Positions 42,222 to 50,578 of a DNA stretch of 64,000 nt are shown here, piece after piece. Each line of letters begins with the position of its first letter. The first letter of the stretch is position 1. The notes under the pieces are model-generated. The model saw only the letters and a program-made list of their open reading frames with translations, searched no databases and was not told where the DNA came from. The DNA is from CAZSSH01 sp964609825 (lineage in GTDB: Bacteria > Verrucomicrobiota > Lentisphaeria > Victivallales > Victivallaceae): positions 372,001 to 436,000 of the forward strand of contig CAZSSH010000005.1 in assembly GCA_964609825.1 (NCBI GenBank). Reading direction: 5' to 3'. Made by a program: the position numbers and the translations under genes.

Positions 42222-43046
42222 ATGAGAAATGCGTCCGCATCAACCGGTACAACCGAAGTAACATGCAAATCGGACACGGTTCACCGGCAAAACAAGCCAT
42301 TGTTTACATTGATTGAGCTTTTGGTAGTGATTGCCATTATCGCTATTTTGGCATCTATGCTGCTGCCGGCGCTCGGCAAAGCCAGAGATCGCGCCCGGTC
42401 CACCAGTTGCATTTCCAATCAAAAGCAGATCGGTGCGTCCTATTTGTCATATGCCAATGATTATGCTGACTTTATGCCTTTTTCATGTCCCGGAGGCGGC
42501 AACAGTTGGAAAACATGGTGGCAAAGCGTGTGCCCCTATCTTGGATACAAGGACGTTTCATTGACCACCGGGCCGGAGCCCAAAGTATTGCAGTGTCCGG
42601 CCAAAAATAATTATTTGACCAAGGGTTCTCCCAATTTGCCCGCCGGATGTACCCTGCCGGCGGCCAATAAAGAGCGTTACCGGACCAATTACGGCTTTAA
42701 CATCAATTGCAGCCGCAGCGGCTACGGCGGTACCAATAATTACGAAAAGGTCGTCAAATTAACGCAAATGCGCCGCACCTCCGAGGCGGTGGTGCTGACG
42801 GATGTTACCGCGCTTGATACTACCGGTACGTCCGAGTCCGACGGCTACACTCACACCACGGATTGGGCCAGCGGCGCTCCGTCGATCCGCTCTGCCGATC
42901 CGCGCCATGCCGATGCTATGAATGTCGCCTATCTTGACGGTCACGCCGGCACGGCCAGAGTGATGTCGATTACCGGGACGTTATACAACTGGAGTTTGCC
43001 CAAACAGGCGGGCATCTGGCCCTATCTGGATTTGGGATCGCGTTAA
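42222..43046 (+). CDS. Pseudopilin-like protein
   Basis: 274 residues under CAGGAGGTTTCCA. A 27-residue leader is followed by FTLIELLVVIAIIAILA at residue 28; the residue before the cleavage Phe is Leu, not Gly. The body has the ISNQKQIGASYLSYANDYAD stretch after the helix and the late H-X9-DG-type motif (RHADAMNVAYLDGHAG) of the Planctomycetota/Lentisphaerota pseudopilin family. The leader is unusually long. It follows the LacI regulator by 29 bases and precedes secreted glycan-binding and hydrolase genes, mirroring the order at two other loci. Probably assembled into an envelope fibre or pseudopilus. Confidence 0.85.
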   Translation: MRNASASTGTTEVTCKSDTVHRQNKPLFTLIELLVVIAIIAILASMLLPALGKARDRARSTSCISNQKQIGASYLSYANDYADFMPFSCPGGGNSWKTWWQSVCPYLGYKDVSLTTGPEPKVLQCPAKNNYLTKGSPNLPAGCTLPAANKERYRTNYGFNINCSRSGYGGTNNYEKVVKLTQMRRTSEAVVLTDVTALDTTGTSESDGYTHTTDWASGAPSIRSADPRHADAMNVAYLDGHAGTARVMSITGTLYNWSLPKQAGIWPYLDLGSR

Positions 43047-43070
43047 AAAACAATAAAGGAACCTTGAAAA

Positions 43071-43631
43071 ATGAATTTTTGCAAAACAATCCTGTTGACC
43101 GCCGGTGCCTTTGCCGGAGTGACCGCTTACAGTGCCAACCTCATCAGCAACGGCGAATTTGAGGCATTCAATCAATGGAGCTGGGACGGGCAAAAACCGG
43201 CGACGCTCTCCGCGGAGAGTCCCTATGGCGGAAAAAGTTGTCTTTTGATCTCGGGCGATACCCCCGGCAAAAGCGGCTATGTCTATCAAAATGTCAAAAT
43301 GGAGCCCGGAAAATCCTACAAACTCACGTTGTTTGTCAAAAGCGATAACGCTGCGGGAAATGATTTTTCCGTTCGTTGTCTGTTGTGGAAAAAAGATCCC
43401 GTCTCCGGCAAAAACGCCCCCTGCGGCTGGCTCGACGTCCCGGCCAAGAGCGGCGTCATTGAGCTTGTCAGCACCGGCGGCACCCATGACTGGAAAGAAT
43501 TCACCCGAGTCATTCCCGGCGATGCCATCCCCCAGGTCGATGCCATGCTGCTTTTTTTGAACCGCAAAGACAACGGTACGGGCAAAATTTATATCGACGA
43601 TCTGGTGCTGGAGGAAATCCCGCAGGAGTAG
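43071..43631 (+). CDS. Secreted carbohydrate-binding-module-like protein
   Basis: 186 residues with a signal peptide (MNFCKTILLTAGAFAGVTAYSA). The mature part is a single jelly roll of the CBM4/9/22 type: NLISNGEFEAFNQWSWDG, then KSCLLISGDTP, GYVYQNVKMEPGKSYKLTLF and a final GKIYIDDLVLEE. No catalytic residues. It probably binds a polysaccharide outside the cytoplasm and is co-transcribed with the GH39-like enzyme 57 bases downstream, whose N-terminus carries a similar jelly roll. AAAGGAACC precedes the ATG. Confidence 0.75.
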   Translation: MNFCKTILLTAGAFAGVTAYSANLISNGEFEAFNQWSWDGQKPATLSAESPYGGKSCLLISGDTPGKSGYVYQNVKMEPGKSYKLTLFVKSDNAAGNDFSVRCLLWKKDPVSGKNAPCGWLDVPAKSGVIELVSTGGTHDWKEFTRVIPGDAIPQVDAMLLFLNRKDNGTGKIYIDDLVLEEIPQE

Positions 43632-43688
43632 CTCTTTATTTTTCGTTTGCCGGCAATCAACAATTTTTATTTTTTAAGGATTCAAAAA

Positions 43689-46586
43689 ATGTATCGAAAG
43701 ACCGCTTTTGCCCTTTTTTGGGGGATCACATGCGTGTTTCAGGCAAATCTCGGCGCCGTCAACCTTTGGCCGGGCGACAGTTCATTTGAAACGGCTTCGG
43801 ACAATTTCACTGTGCCGCGCGACGTAAAATACGCTTATGACGGCAAATATTCTCTCCGCATCGACCCCGGCGTCGAAAACTCGGGGCATAAAATATTTTT
43901 GTCCAAACTGCCTAACCTTGATTATGTGATTGCCTTTTATGCCAAATCCGAGAAGCCCGCGACCATCACGGCAATCAGCAATGATGACTTTTGGGGGTGG
44001 AACGGGCACGCCAATTTCAACATCGGTCCGGAGTGGACGCGCTGCGTCATGCCGTTAAAAAAACAAAATCAGATTACCTCGGTGACCCTCACGGTCAAGC
44101 CCCCGTCCGATCAGGCCGTCTGGATTGACGCGGCGGGGCTGTATCAGGGAACGCAAGCCCAAGAGTACCGGCCGGCCAATGCCGTCGATCTCGGGTTTGC
44201 CACTGTCGAGCCGGTGGCCGGTTTGCTCAATTGCTCCAATCAGCCGGTCAACAGCACGCTTTCCTGCCGTAACAATACCGATGGCGATGCGGAAGTCGAG
44301 CTCACCGGCACTGTCGAAAATGCTTCCACACGGGAAACAACTCAACTTTTTAGTCAAAAGATCAAACTTGGCAAGGGGGAACTCTTTGAAACTCCGGTCA
44401 CGGTGCTCAAAGAAGCCGGTCGCGGCTATTACGTGATGCGCGCCAAAGCGGTGGTCAACGGTAAAACGTTTACCCACGCCCAACCGATGGTGATTGTCGA
44501 TCCGCCGCTGCCGGTGTCGCCGGATTCCTTTTTCGGCATCCATTTCTCAGACGGGGTGATGGGGCGCAACATCGGCGCCGCCTGGAGCCGGACCTTTGAC
44601 CAATGGTCCTGGCGCATCCCCGACAAAGACGGCAATTACAATATCAACTCCGATGACCTTACCAAAATTACCGCCCGGTACGGCGTCCGCCAGTCGCGCT
44701 GCATCAATCTCCACGGTGCTCCGGCGTCGATCAAAGACAAAGACGGCAAAATCATGGACCGGGATCTCGTCAAGTATGTCGGCGCAATGACCCAAGCCTA
44801 CGACAACACATTTCAATACATTGAGCTCGAAAACGAGCCCGATCTGGTATTCCCCAATCAGCCGGAGGAATATGCGAGGTTGCTCAAACTCACAGTCCCG
44901 GAAGTACGTAAATATGCCCCTGACGCCAAAATCGTCGGCGCCTCGGTTTCCGGTGTCGATTTCAACCAAAATTTTATCTATGTCGACAAAGTTCTCGCCG
45001 ATGCGGGCAACCTTTTAGACGTGATTTCGGTGCATCCCTATACTTATAATCACTATGTTGACGCTTCCGGCGGGGATATCGGGCCGGAAAAAGCCAAAAC
45101 CTACGAGCGGGCGCTGTTGTTGCGCGAACTCATCAAAAAGCATGGCGGCAATCAGGAAATCTGGTACGGCGAAGTCGGCTGGGCGCCGGATGTCACCGAG
45201 GATTATCTCTCGGATGTTTCGCGCCGCAATGCATCGTATATCCCGCGTCTCATGGTGCTCAGCAAGGCTGCCGGGGTTAAAAAGGTCTTTTACTTTTTGA
45301 TCGAGACATGTTTGGAGCGGGAGCGCTACAATTACGGCCTCTGGCGCTCGGGTAAACCGTTGCCCGGTACTGCCGCCTATGCCGGCTGCGCCCAGATTTT
45401 GGAGGGGTCCAAACCGCTGGGAGTGATTGCCAACAACGATTACCATATTTTTCCCTTTTTGCATCGCGACGGCCGTTTGTTTGCGGTCGTCTGGACCAGC
45501 AACGGCAGTCAGACCCAATTGATACTGCCATTGGCGAAAAACGAAGTCGGCGAGGTGCGCGACATGTTTAACAACCCTTTGTCCGGCACCTTTGACCAAG
45601 GCAAATACGTCCTTCCGATTGACGGCGAAGTGCGGTATTTGTTTGCCGAAAATCTCTCTCGGGAGGAGTTTTTGCAGCGCTTGAGCGACTCGCAGTGCGA
45701 GCTGCCGCCATTAAAAATAATGTGGGAACTCGCGTCCGGCAAGAGTGTGATTGTCAATGTCGAAAACATCCGCACGCAAAAACTGACGGGGGCGCTTACC
45801 GTCAGCGGCGCGGACTTTGCCAACCCCGAGCGGCCGTTGAACTTGGAGCCCGCCGGGACGGCACGGTTTAAATTTAATGCCAATTTGCCGGTGAGCGGCA
45901 AACAGCTAACCGTGACCGCCAAGACCGATCTGGGCGACAGCGCGAGCTCTTACCGCGCCGAGTTGCTGGCATGTCCGCGCGGGACTCCCGCGCTGACCGG
46001 CGAGCTTGCCGCCGACCGGCGTTTGCCCCGGATGGATTCGCGCAATTATCTGTTGCCCAACGACCCGACCAACGGCTGGGAAGGCCCGGCCAATTTGAGT
46101 GTGGAGAGTTTATTGCGCTATGACAAAGATTATCTTTACATCCTTATTGACGTGCGTGACGATATCCACGTCCAGACGCAAAAAACCGGCCGGTTGTGGT
46201 CGCAGGACTCAATCCAGCTGGCAATCGACACCAAAGGCAATGCAGAGCCCAATGCCGGTTTTGACAAGGATGATTATGAGTTCGGCTTCGGCCTCAGCAG
46301 CGGCCGGGCGGAAAAAGAGCTTACTTATACCTATGACTCCGGGCGGATGGCGGCAATTTTGGATGCGGTCAAGTGCAACATTTTCCGTGAAAGCGATAAA
46401 ACTTGTTACCGGATCGCCATTCCGTGGCAGGCGATCAAAGTCAAGCCGGAGCCGGGAATGATCTTTGGGCTCAATTTTACGGCCAATGACAATGACGGCA
46501 CCATGCTGCGTTACTGGATGGGGCTCACTCCGGGAATCGTCGATGCCAAAAATCCGGCCGTTTACAAGAAATTTATGCTGGAGTGA
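43689..46586 (+). CDS. Secreted GH39/GH5-like glycosidase with C-terminal CBM9-like module
   Basis: 965 residues from the ATG at 43689 (AAGGATTCAAAAA). Signal peptide (MYRKTAFALFWGITCVFQAN), an N-terminal CBM-like jelly roll, a beta-sandwich and then a clan-A TIM barrel: ELENEPD with acid/base Glu383 and WYGEVGW with nucleophile Glu495. HPYTYN near 457 is also typical. The last ~200 residues (LLRYDKDYLYILIDVRDD, then SQDSIQLAIDTKGN and CYRIAIPWQAIKV) are a CBM9-like sugar-binding domain. It should attack a polysaccharide in the periplasm or outside. The precise GH family and substrate are open; mannose-type context suggests a mannan or beta-glycan. Confidence 0.75.
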   Translation: MYRKTAFALFWGITCVFQANLGAVNLWPGDSSFETASDNFTVPRDVKYAYDGKYSLRIDPGVENSGHKIFLSKLPNLDYVIAFYAKSEKPATITAISNDDFWGWNGHANFNIGPEWTRCVMPLKKQNQITSVTLTVKPPSDQAVWIDAAGLYQGTQAQEYRPANAVDLGFATVEPVAGLLNCSNQPVNSTLSCRNNTDGDAEVELTGTVENASTRETTQLFSQKIKLGKGELFETPVTVLKEAGRGYYVMRAKAVVNGKTFTHAQPMVIVDPPLPVSPDSFFGIHFSDGVMGRNIGAAWSRTFDQWSWRIPDKDGNYNINSDDLTKITARYGVRQSRCINLHGAPASIKDKDGKIMDRDLVKYVGAMTQAYDNTFQYIELENEPDLVFPNQPEEYARLLKLTVPEVRKYAPDAKIVGASVSGVDFNQNFIYVDKVLADAGNLLDVISVHPYTYNHYVDASGGDIGPEKAKTYERALLLRELIKKHGGNQEIWYGEVGWAPDVTEDYLSDVSRRNASYIPRLMVLSKAAGVKKVFYFLIETCLERERYNYGLWRSGKPLPGTAAYAGCAQILEGSKPLGVIANNDYHIFPFLHRDGRLFAVVWTSNGSQTQLILPLAKNEVGEVRDMFNNPLSGTFDQGKYVLPIDGEVRYLFAENLSREEFLQRLSDSQCELPPLKIMWELASGKSVIVNVENIRTQKLTGALTVSGADFANPERPLNLEPAGTARFKFNANLPVSGKQLTVTAKTDLGDSASSYRAELLACPRGTPALTGELAADRRLPRMDSRNYLLPNDPTNGWEGPANLSVESLLRYDKDYLYILIDVRDDIHVQTQKTGRLWSQDSIQLAIDTKGNAEPNAGFDKDDYEFGFGLSSGRAEKELTYTYDSGRMAAILDAVKCNIFRESDKTCYRIAIPWQAIKVKPEPGMIFGLNFTANDNDGTMLRYWMGLTPGIVDAKNPAVYKKFMLE

Positions 46587-46615
46587 CATCCTCCGGCGAT
46601 ATAAAGGAGATCGTT

Positions 46616-47827
46616 ATGGATCAACCGCTGTTATGGGGTGACGGGGAGCACGATGATGCCCCGGCCATCCAAAAAATGCTCGATTCCGGCGTGAGCTGCG
46701 TTTCTTTGCCGCCGCCGGCAAAGAATTATCTGATCCAAAGCACGCTTTGGATCGACTCCAATCAGGAGCTCAGGCTTGACCGCTGGAGCGTCATCCGGCT
46801 TGCCGACCGCGCCAATGTGAAAATGCTGGCCAACCGCAATTTTGAACGTGGCGACCGCCGCATCCGCATTACCGGCGGCATCTGGGATGCCAACAATCTC
46901 GGACAAAAGCCCAACCGCATGGCCGAGCGCTGGCTCAAAAATTTGCCGGAGTACGATGAGTTCGGGCCCGGATTCAGCCGTCAACGCTGCTTCGGCGACA
47001 CCATGTATTTTGAAAATGTCGCTGATTTTGTGTTGCAAAATGTGACATTTCGCAATCCGGTCACCTATGCCTTTCATGCCTGCAAACTCTCTTATTTTGT
47101 CATTGACGAAATCGAATTCGACTTCACAACGTGGAATCCGATGCAGGCCAACATGGACGGCGTCCATCTTGACGGCGGCAGCCATCACGGCAAGATTTCC
47201 AATCTCCGGGGCTGCTGTTTTGACGACATGGTGGCGCTCAACGCCAATGACGGCCTTTGCTCGGCCTGCGAGGATGCCGTCACCGATATTGATGTGGACG
47301 GTGTTTATTGCGAATTTTGCCACAGCGCGGTCCGTCTGCTCTCCACCGGGGCCGACCTCCGGCGCATTACCATTCGCAACATTCACGGCAATTTTTACCG
47401 TTATGCCGTCGGGCTGACGCATTTTTTTGAGGACCGGCAGACCCGGGGAAGGTTTGACCGGATTGTGATTGCGGATTGTTTCTTTGCCAAAGCCCCGCAA
47501 CCGAAAGATTATCCGTGGCCGCTGGCGCCATATCCTCCCATTTTTTGCGATCAAAAGATTGATATCGGCACTTTGACGGTAGAGCGGGTTTACCGCGATG
47601 AATCTACCGAGGCGCTGCCGACGATATTGGTCAGCCAAGGTTGCCGTATCGGTAATTTTGTCTGTCGGGACTGCGGAACGCAAAACCGTCTCGACGAGCC
47701 GATTGTTTTTTTACAAAACAATGGGAAAATCGATCAGCTGATTTTGGAAAATATCCAATGTGAGCCGGAATTCGGCTCCGGCAACGTGATTCCGCTGCAG
47801 GGAAATGACTCCGCTGCAGGGAAATGA
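46616..47827 (+). CDS. Right-handed beta-helix protein, GH28-like
   Basis: 403 residues from the ATG at 46616, which follows AAAGGAGATCGTT; the open frame starts further up in the previous gene. Successive strands (RITGGIWDANNLG, YFENVADFVLQNVTFRNPV, HACKLSYFVIDEIEFDF) build a pectin-lyase-like solenoid. NMDGVHLDG with Asp181 and FDDMVAL with Asp203/Asp204 sit where GH28 enzymes have NTDGID and DDC catalytic Asp residues, but the GHG and RIK motifs are not clear. No signal peptide. A 19-bp tandem duplication at its 3' end changes the last residues. A role in cutting acidic or branched oligosaccharides is inferred. Confidence 0.65.
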   Translation: MDQPLLWGDGEHDDAPAIQKMLDSGVSCVSLPPPAKNYLIQSTLWIDSNQELRLDRWSVIRLADRANVKMLANRNFERGDRRIRITGGIWDANNLGQKPNRMAERWLKNLPEYDEFGPGFSRQRCFGDTMYFENVADFVLQNVTFRNPVTYAFHACKLSYFVIDEIEFDFTTWNPMQANMDGVHLDGGSHHGKISNLRGCCFDDMVALNANDGLCSACEDAVTDIDVDGVYCEFCHSAVRLLSTGADLRRITIRNIHGNFYRYAVGLTHFFEDRQTRGRFDRIVIADCFFAKAPQPKDYPWPLAPYPPIFCDQKIDIGTLTVERVYRDESTEALPTILVSQGCRIGNFVCRDCGTQNRLDEPIVFLQNNGKIDQLILENIQCEPEFGSGNVIPLQGNDSAAGK

Positions 47828-47829
47828 CT
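47792..47829 (+). repeat. 19-bp tandem duplication across the stop codon of the beta-helix gene
   Basis: CCGCTGCAGGGAAATGACT occurs twice in direct contact (47792-47810, 47811-47829). The second copy shifts the frame so that TGA at 47825 ends the protein with SAAGK. Without the duplication the frame would run on as SGVTSSPHPKQ to a TGA further down. Confidence 0.9.
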
Positions 47830-47896
47830 CCGGTGTCACATCATCACCGCACCCAAAACAATGAGATAATATTGATCAAAACAGCAGAAGTATGGT

Positions 47897-50245
47897 ATGA
47901 TTTTATTTAACTTAAACGGCAAATGGCAATTAAAGTATCGTCGGCAATCCGCATCGGGCGGGCAATGGCAGCAGCTGGAGGCCGAAGTCCCGGGCAATGT
48001 CGAGCTTGATTTGATGCGTGCGAAAATTGTTGACGATTTGACCCGGGGGGACAATGTTTATCAGGCTTTGGCGTTGGAGCAAAACGAGTGGCAATACATC
48101 AAAACATTTCGGCTCCCCGGTCCGGTCCCGGCAGGCAAGGTGATGTTGGTGTTTGACGGGATCGATTGTCTGGCAAAGGTCACGCTCAACGGTCACGAGG
48201 TCGGGTGCGCCGGTAATATGCTGATCACTCACCGTTATGATGTCACCCAATGGCTTGAGCCGGCGGCGGACAATTTACTGGAGGTACACATCCACCCCGC
48301 CGTGCCGGCGGGGCAGGCGTTTGAGCTCTCTCCCGACACATATGCGCAGCCCAACAACTGGGAGTCGTTGCGCATTCGCAAGGCCGGACACATGTACGGT
48401 TGGGACATCGCGCCAAGGATTGTTTCCGCCGGATTGTGGCGCGGCGTCCGGCTGGAAGTCGAACCGGCCACCCGGTTTCGGAGCATTTATCTGGCAACGG
48501 CGGAAGTGGACGCCGATCTCCGCACTGCCACCTTGCTTTTGGACTGGGATATCGCGGCGGAAACAAGTATTCACATGTTGACTTTGACCGTCAAAATCCT
48601 GAACGCAGGATGCATGGTGTATGAGTCGCATCAACCCTTGCTTGGCGCGCATGGCCGTGTGTTCATTAATGTAACCGACATTGATTTATGGTGGCCGCGC
48701 GGTTTTGGCCGGGCACAATTATATGACGCGGTCATTGAGCTTTCGGATGCCGCCGGGACAGTGTTGGCCAAGCATTCCCAAAAACTCGGAATCCGCACTG
48801 TCCGGCTAAAGCGTACCGAGATGACATCCGACCGGCATGACGGTGATTTTTCCTTTATTGTCAACGGGCGGCGCATTTATGCCAAAGGGACCAACTGGGT
48901 GCCGTTGGATGCTTTGCACTCGCGTGACAGAGAGCATTTGGATAGAACCTTCGCCCTTGCACTGGAGCTCAATTGCAACATGCTGCGGTGCTGGGGCGGC
49001 AATGTATATGAAGATCACGATTTTTTTGATCTGTGCGATCAACACGGAGTGATGGTCTGGCAGGATTTTGCGCTGGCTTGTGCGATTTACCCTCAGGATG
49101 ACGAGTTTTCCGGTCAGATCCGGGCGGAGGCGGAGAGCGTGGTCACCAAACTGCGGAGCCATCCGTCACTGGTTTTGTGGAGCGGCAACAATGAGATTGA
49201 CAGTGCATATACCGAGTGGACGCCTTTGAGACGCGATCCCAATTGCTGCGACAAGCTCAGCCGCAAGGTGTTGGCCGAGGTGATTGCCCAGCTCGATCCG
49301 CTGCGCGAATATCTGCCGAGTTCGCCATATTACGGCCCCACACTAATGGCGGCGGGGATCCCCCATGATCGCAAGCCGGAGGATCATTTATGGGGGCCGC
49401 GCGATGACTTCAAGGGTCAATACTATTTGTGCAGCAACGCTCATTTTGTAAGTGAAATCGGCTATCACGGTTGTCCGGATATGCAAACGATGCAGCAAAT
49501 GCTCGATCCGGAAATGCTGTGGCCGTGGCAAAATAACCGTCAATGGTTGACCAAAGCCGTCCGCCCGTTGCCGGAGCAGACGCAGTATCACTACCGGATA
49601 CCCTTGATGGCCAACCAGATTACCGTATTGTTTGACCGGGCGCCGGACAATTTGCCGGACTTTATTTTGGCCTCCCAGATCAGTCAGGCCGAGGCAATGA
49701 AATTTTTTATCGAGAAATGGCGCTCGGAGCGGGAGTTTCGCAGCGGCATGCTATGGTGGAACTTGCGCGATTGCTGGCCGGTGATTTCCGATGCCGTTGT
49801 TGATTATTATTATCGCAAAAAACTGGCGTTTGATTACATTAAAACCTCACAATCCGATATTGTTGCAATCATCACCGAGGCGCAAAAGGGCCTTCATCAG
49901 TTACTCGTGGTGAATGATTCAGCCAATCCGGTTGCCGGCAAAGTTGCGGTGAAAAATGCCGGCGGCGAGTATTTGTGGGAGGGCGCATTTGAAGTCAACG
50001 GCAACGATAAAACCGTGCTTGCGGTACTTCCCGCGGCGGACTGTGCGGCCTTATGGCTCACGGATATGACGCTGGCAGGCAATGCTAAAGTATGGCGCAA
50101 CCATTATCTCGCCGGACCGCGTCCGTTTCAATTGGAAACCTACAAAAAGTGGCTCCGATCCATCCCCCACGGTAAAATGACGACCTCCTCGGATAAGCGC
50201 GGTTCCCCTTTGTCTTGCCAAAATGTCTCAACCAAAGTTGAGTGA
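47897..50245 (+). CDS. GH2 beta-mannosidase
   Basis: 782 residues, no signal peptide. The N-terminal jelly roll, immunoglobulin-like domain and TIM barrel follow the GH2 layout. Catalytic motifs are intact: WSGNNE (428-433, acid/base Glu433) and FVSEIGYHG with nucleophile Glu520. RCWGGNVYEDHDFFDLCDQHG and GMLWWNLRDCWPVISDAVVDY are typical of beta-mannosidases (EC 3.2.1.25). It should remove mannose from beta-linked oligosaccharides in the cytoplasm. Weak AGAAG site. It is at the end of the plus-strand run, 69 bases after the beta-helix gene. The last ~35 residues are unusually polar, with CTCAAC/GTTGAG forming a small hairpin just before the stop. Confidence 0.92.
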   Translation: MILFNLNGKWQLKYRRQSASGGQWQQLEAEVPGNVELDLMRAKIVDDLTRGDNVYQALALEQNEWQYIKTFRLPGPVPAGKVMLVFDGIDCLAKVTLNGHEVGCAGNMLITHRYDVTQWLEPAADNLLEVHIHPAVPAGQAFELSPDTYAQPNNWESLRIRKAGHMYGWDIAPRIVSAGLWRGVRLEVEPATRFRSIYLATAEVDADLRTATLLLDWDIAAETSIHMLTLTVKILNAGCMVYESHQPLLGAHGRVFINVTDIDLWWPRGFGRAQLYDAVIELSDAAGTVLAKHSQKLGIRTVRLKRTEMTSDRHDGDFSFIVNGRRIYAKGTNWVPLDALHSRDREHLDRTFALALELNCNMLRCWGGNVYEDHDFFDLCDQHGVMVWQDFALACAIYPQDDEFSGQIRAEAESVVTKLRSHPSLVLWSGNNEIDSAYTEWTPLRRDPNCCDKLSRKVLAEVIAQLDPLREYLPSSPYYGPTLMAAGIPHDRKPEDHLWGPRDDFKGQYYLCSNAHFVSEIGYHGCPDMQTMQQMLDPEMLWPWQNNRQWLTKAVRPLPEQTQYHYRIPLMANQITVLFDRAPDNLPDFILASQISQAEAMKFFIEKWRSEREFRSGMLWWNLRDCWPVISDAVVDYYYRKKLAFDYIKTSQSDIVAIITEAQKGLHQLLVVNDSANPVAGKVAVKNAGGEYLWEGAFEVNGNDKTVLAVLPAADCAALWLTDMTLAGNAKVWRNHYLAGPRPFQLETYKKWLRSIPHGKMTTSSDKRGSPLSCQNVSTKVE

Positions 50246-50578
50246 GGTATGGCTTGCCAAGGCGAAAAAAATCCGATCAAAATGACCGGGTTTTTGAAGA
50301 CTGGTAGAGCTGAAGTGACTTTTTCGCTCGCTTATTTTATGCTTAAAATCAGTGCTTTCCCCGTTTCCAGAGCTTGACGCGGCACATTATAGCACATCAT
50401 GCTGCTTGATGCGACATCGCCAATCCGGGGAAAAATTGGGGATATTTTTCGCCAAATGGGGGAAAAAACGGGGAACTTTTTTACTTGTCAATTGCGCCGT
50501 AGATTCTCCGTCGTTGTCCGGAGTTGATAACGTACGGGGACTTCCGGACAAAAATGTTTGCGGCAATGAAGCATTTTT
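50246..50578. other. Convergent intergenic region with hairpin
   Basis: About 330 bases between converging genes. TTGTCCGGA (50514-50522) and TCCGGACAA (50543-50551) form a perfect nine-base inverted repeat 28 bases beyond the transporter stop codon. No T run follows on either strand, so it is only a possible terminator. Further upstream several GGGGAAAAA/TTTCCCCG segments could pair. No gene seen. Confidence 0.4.
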
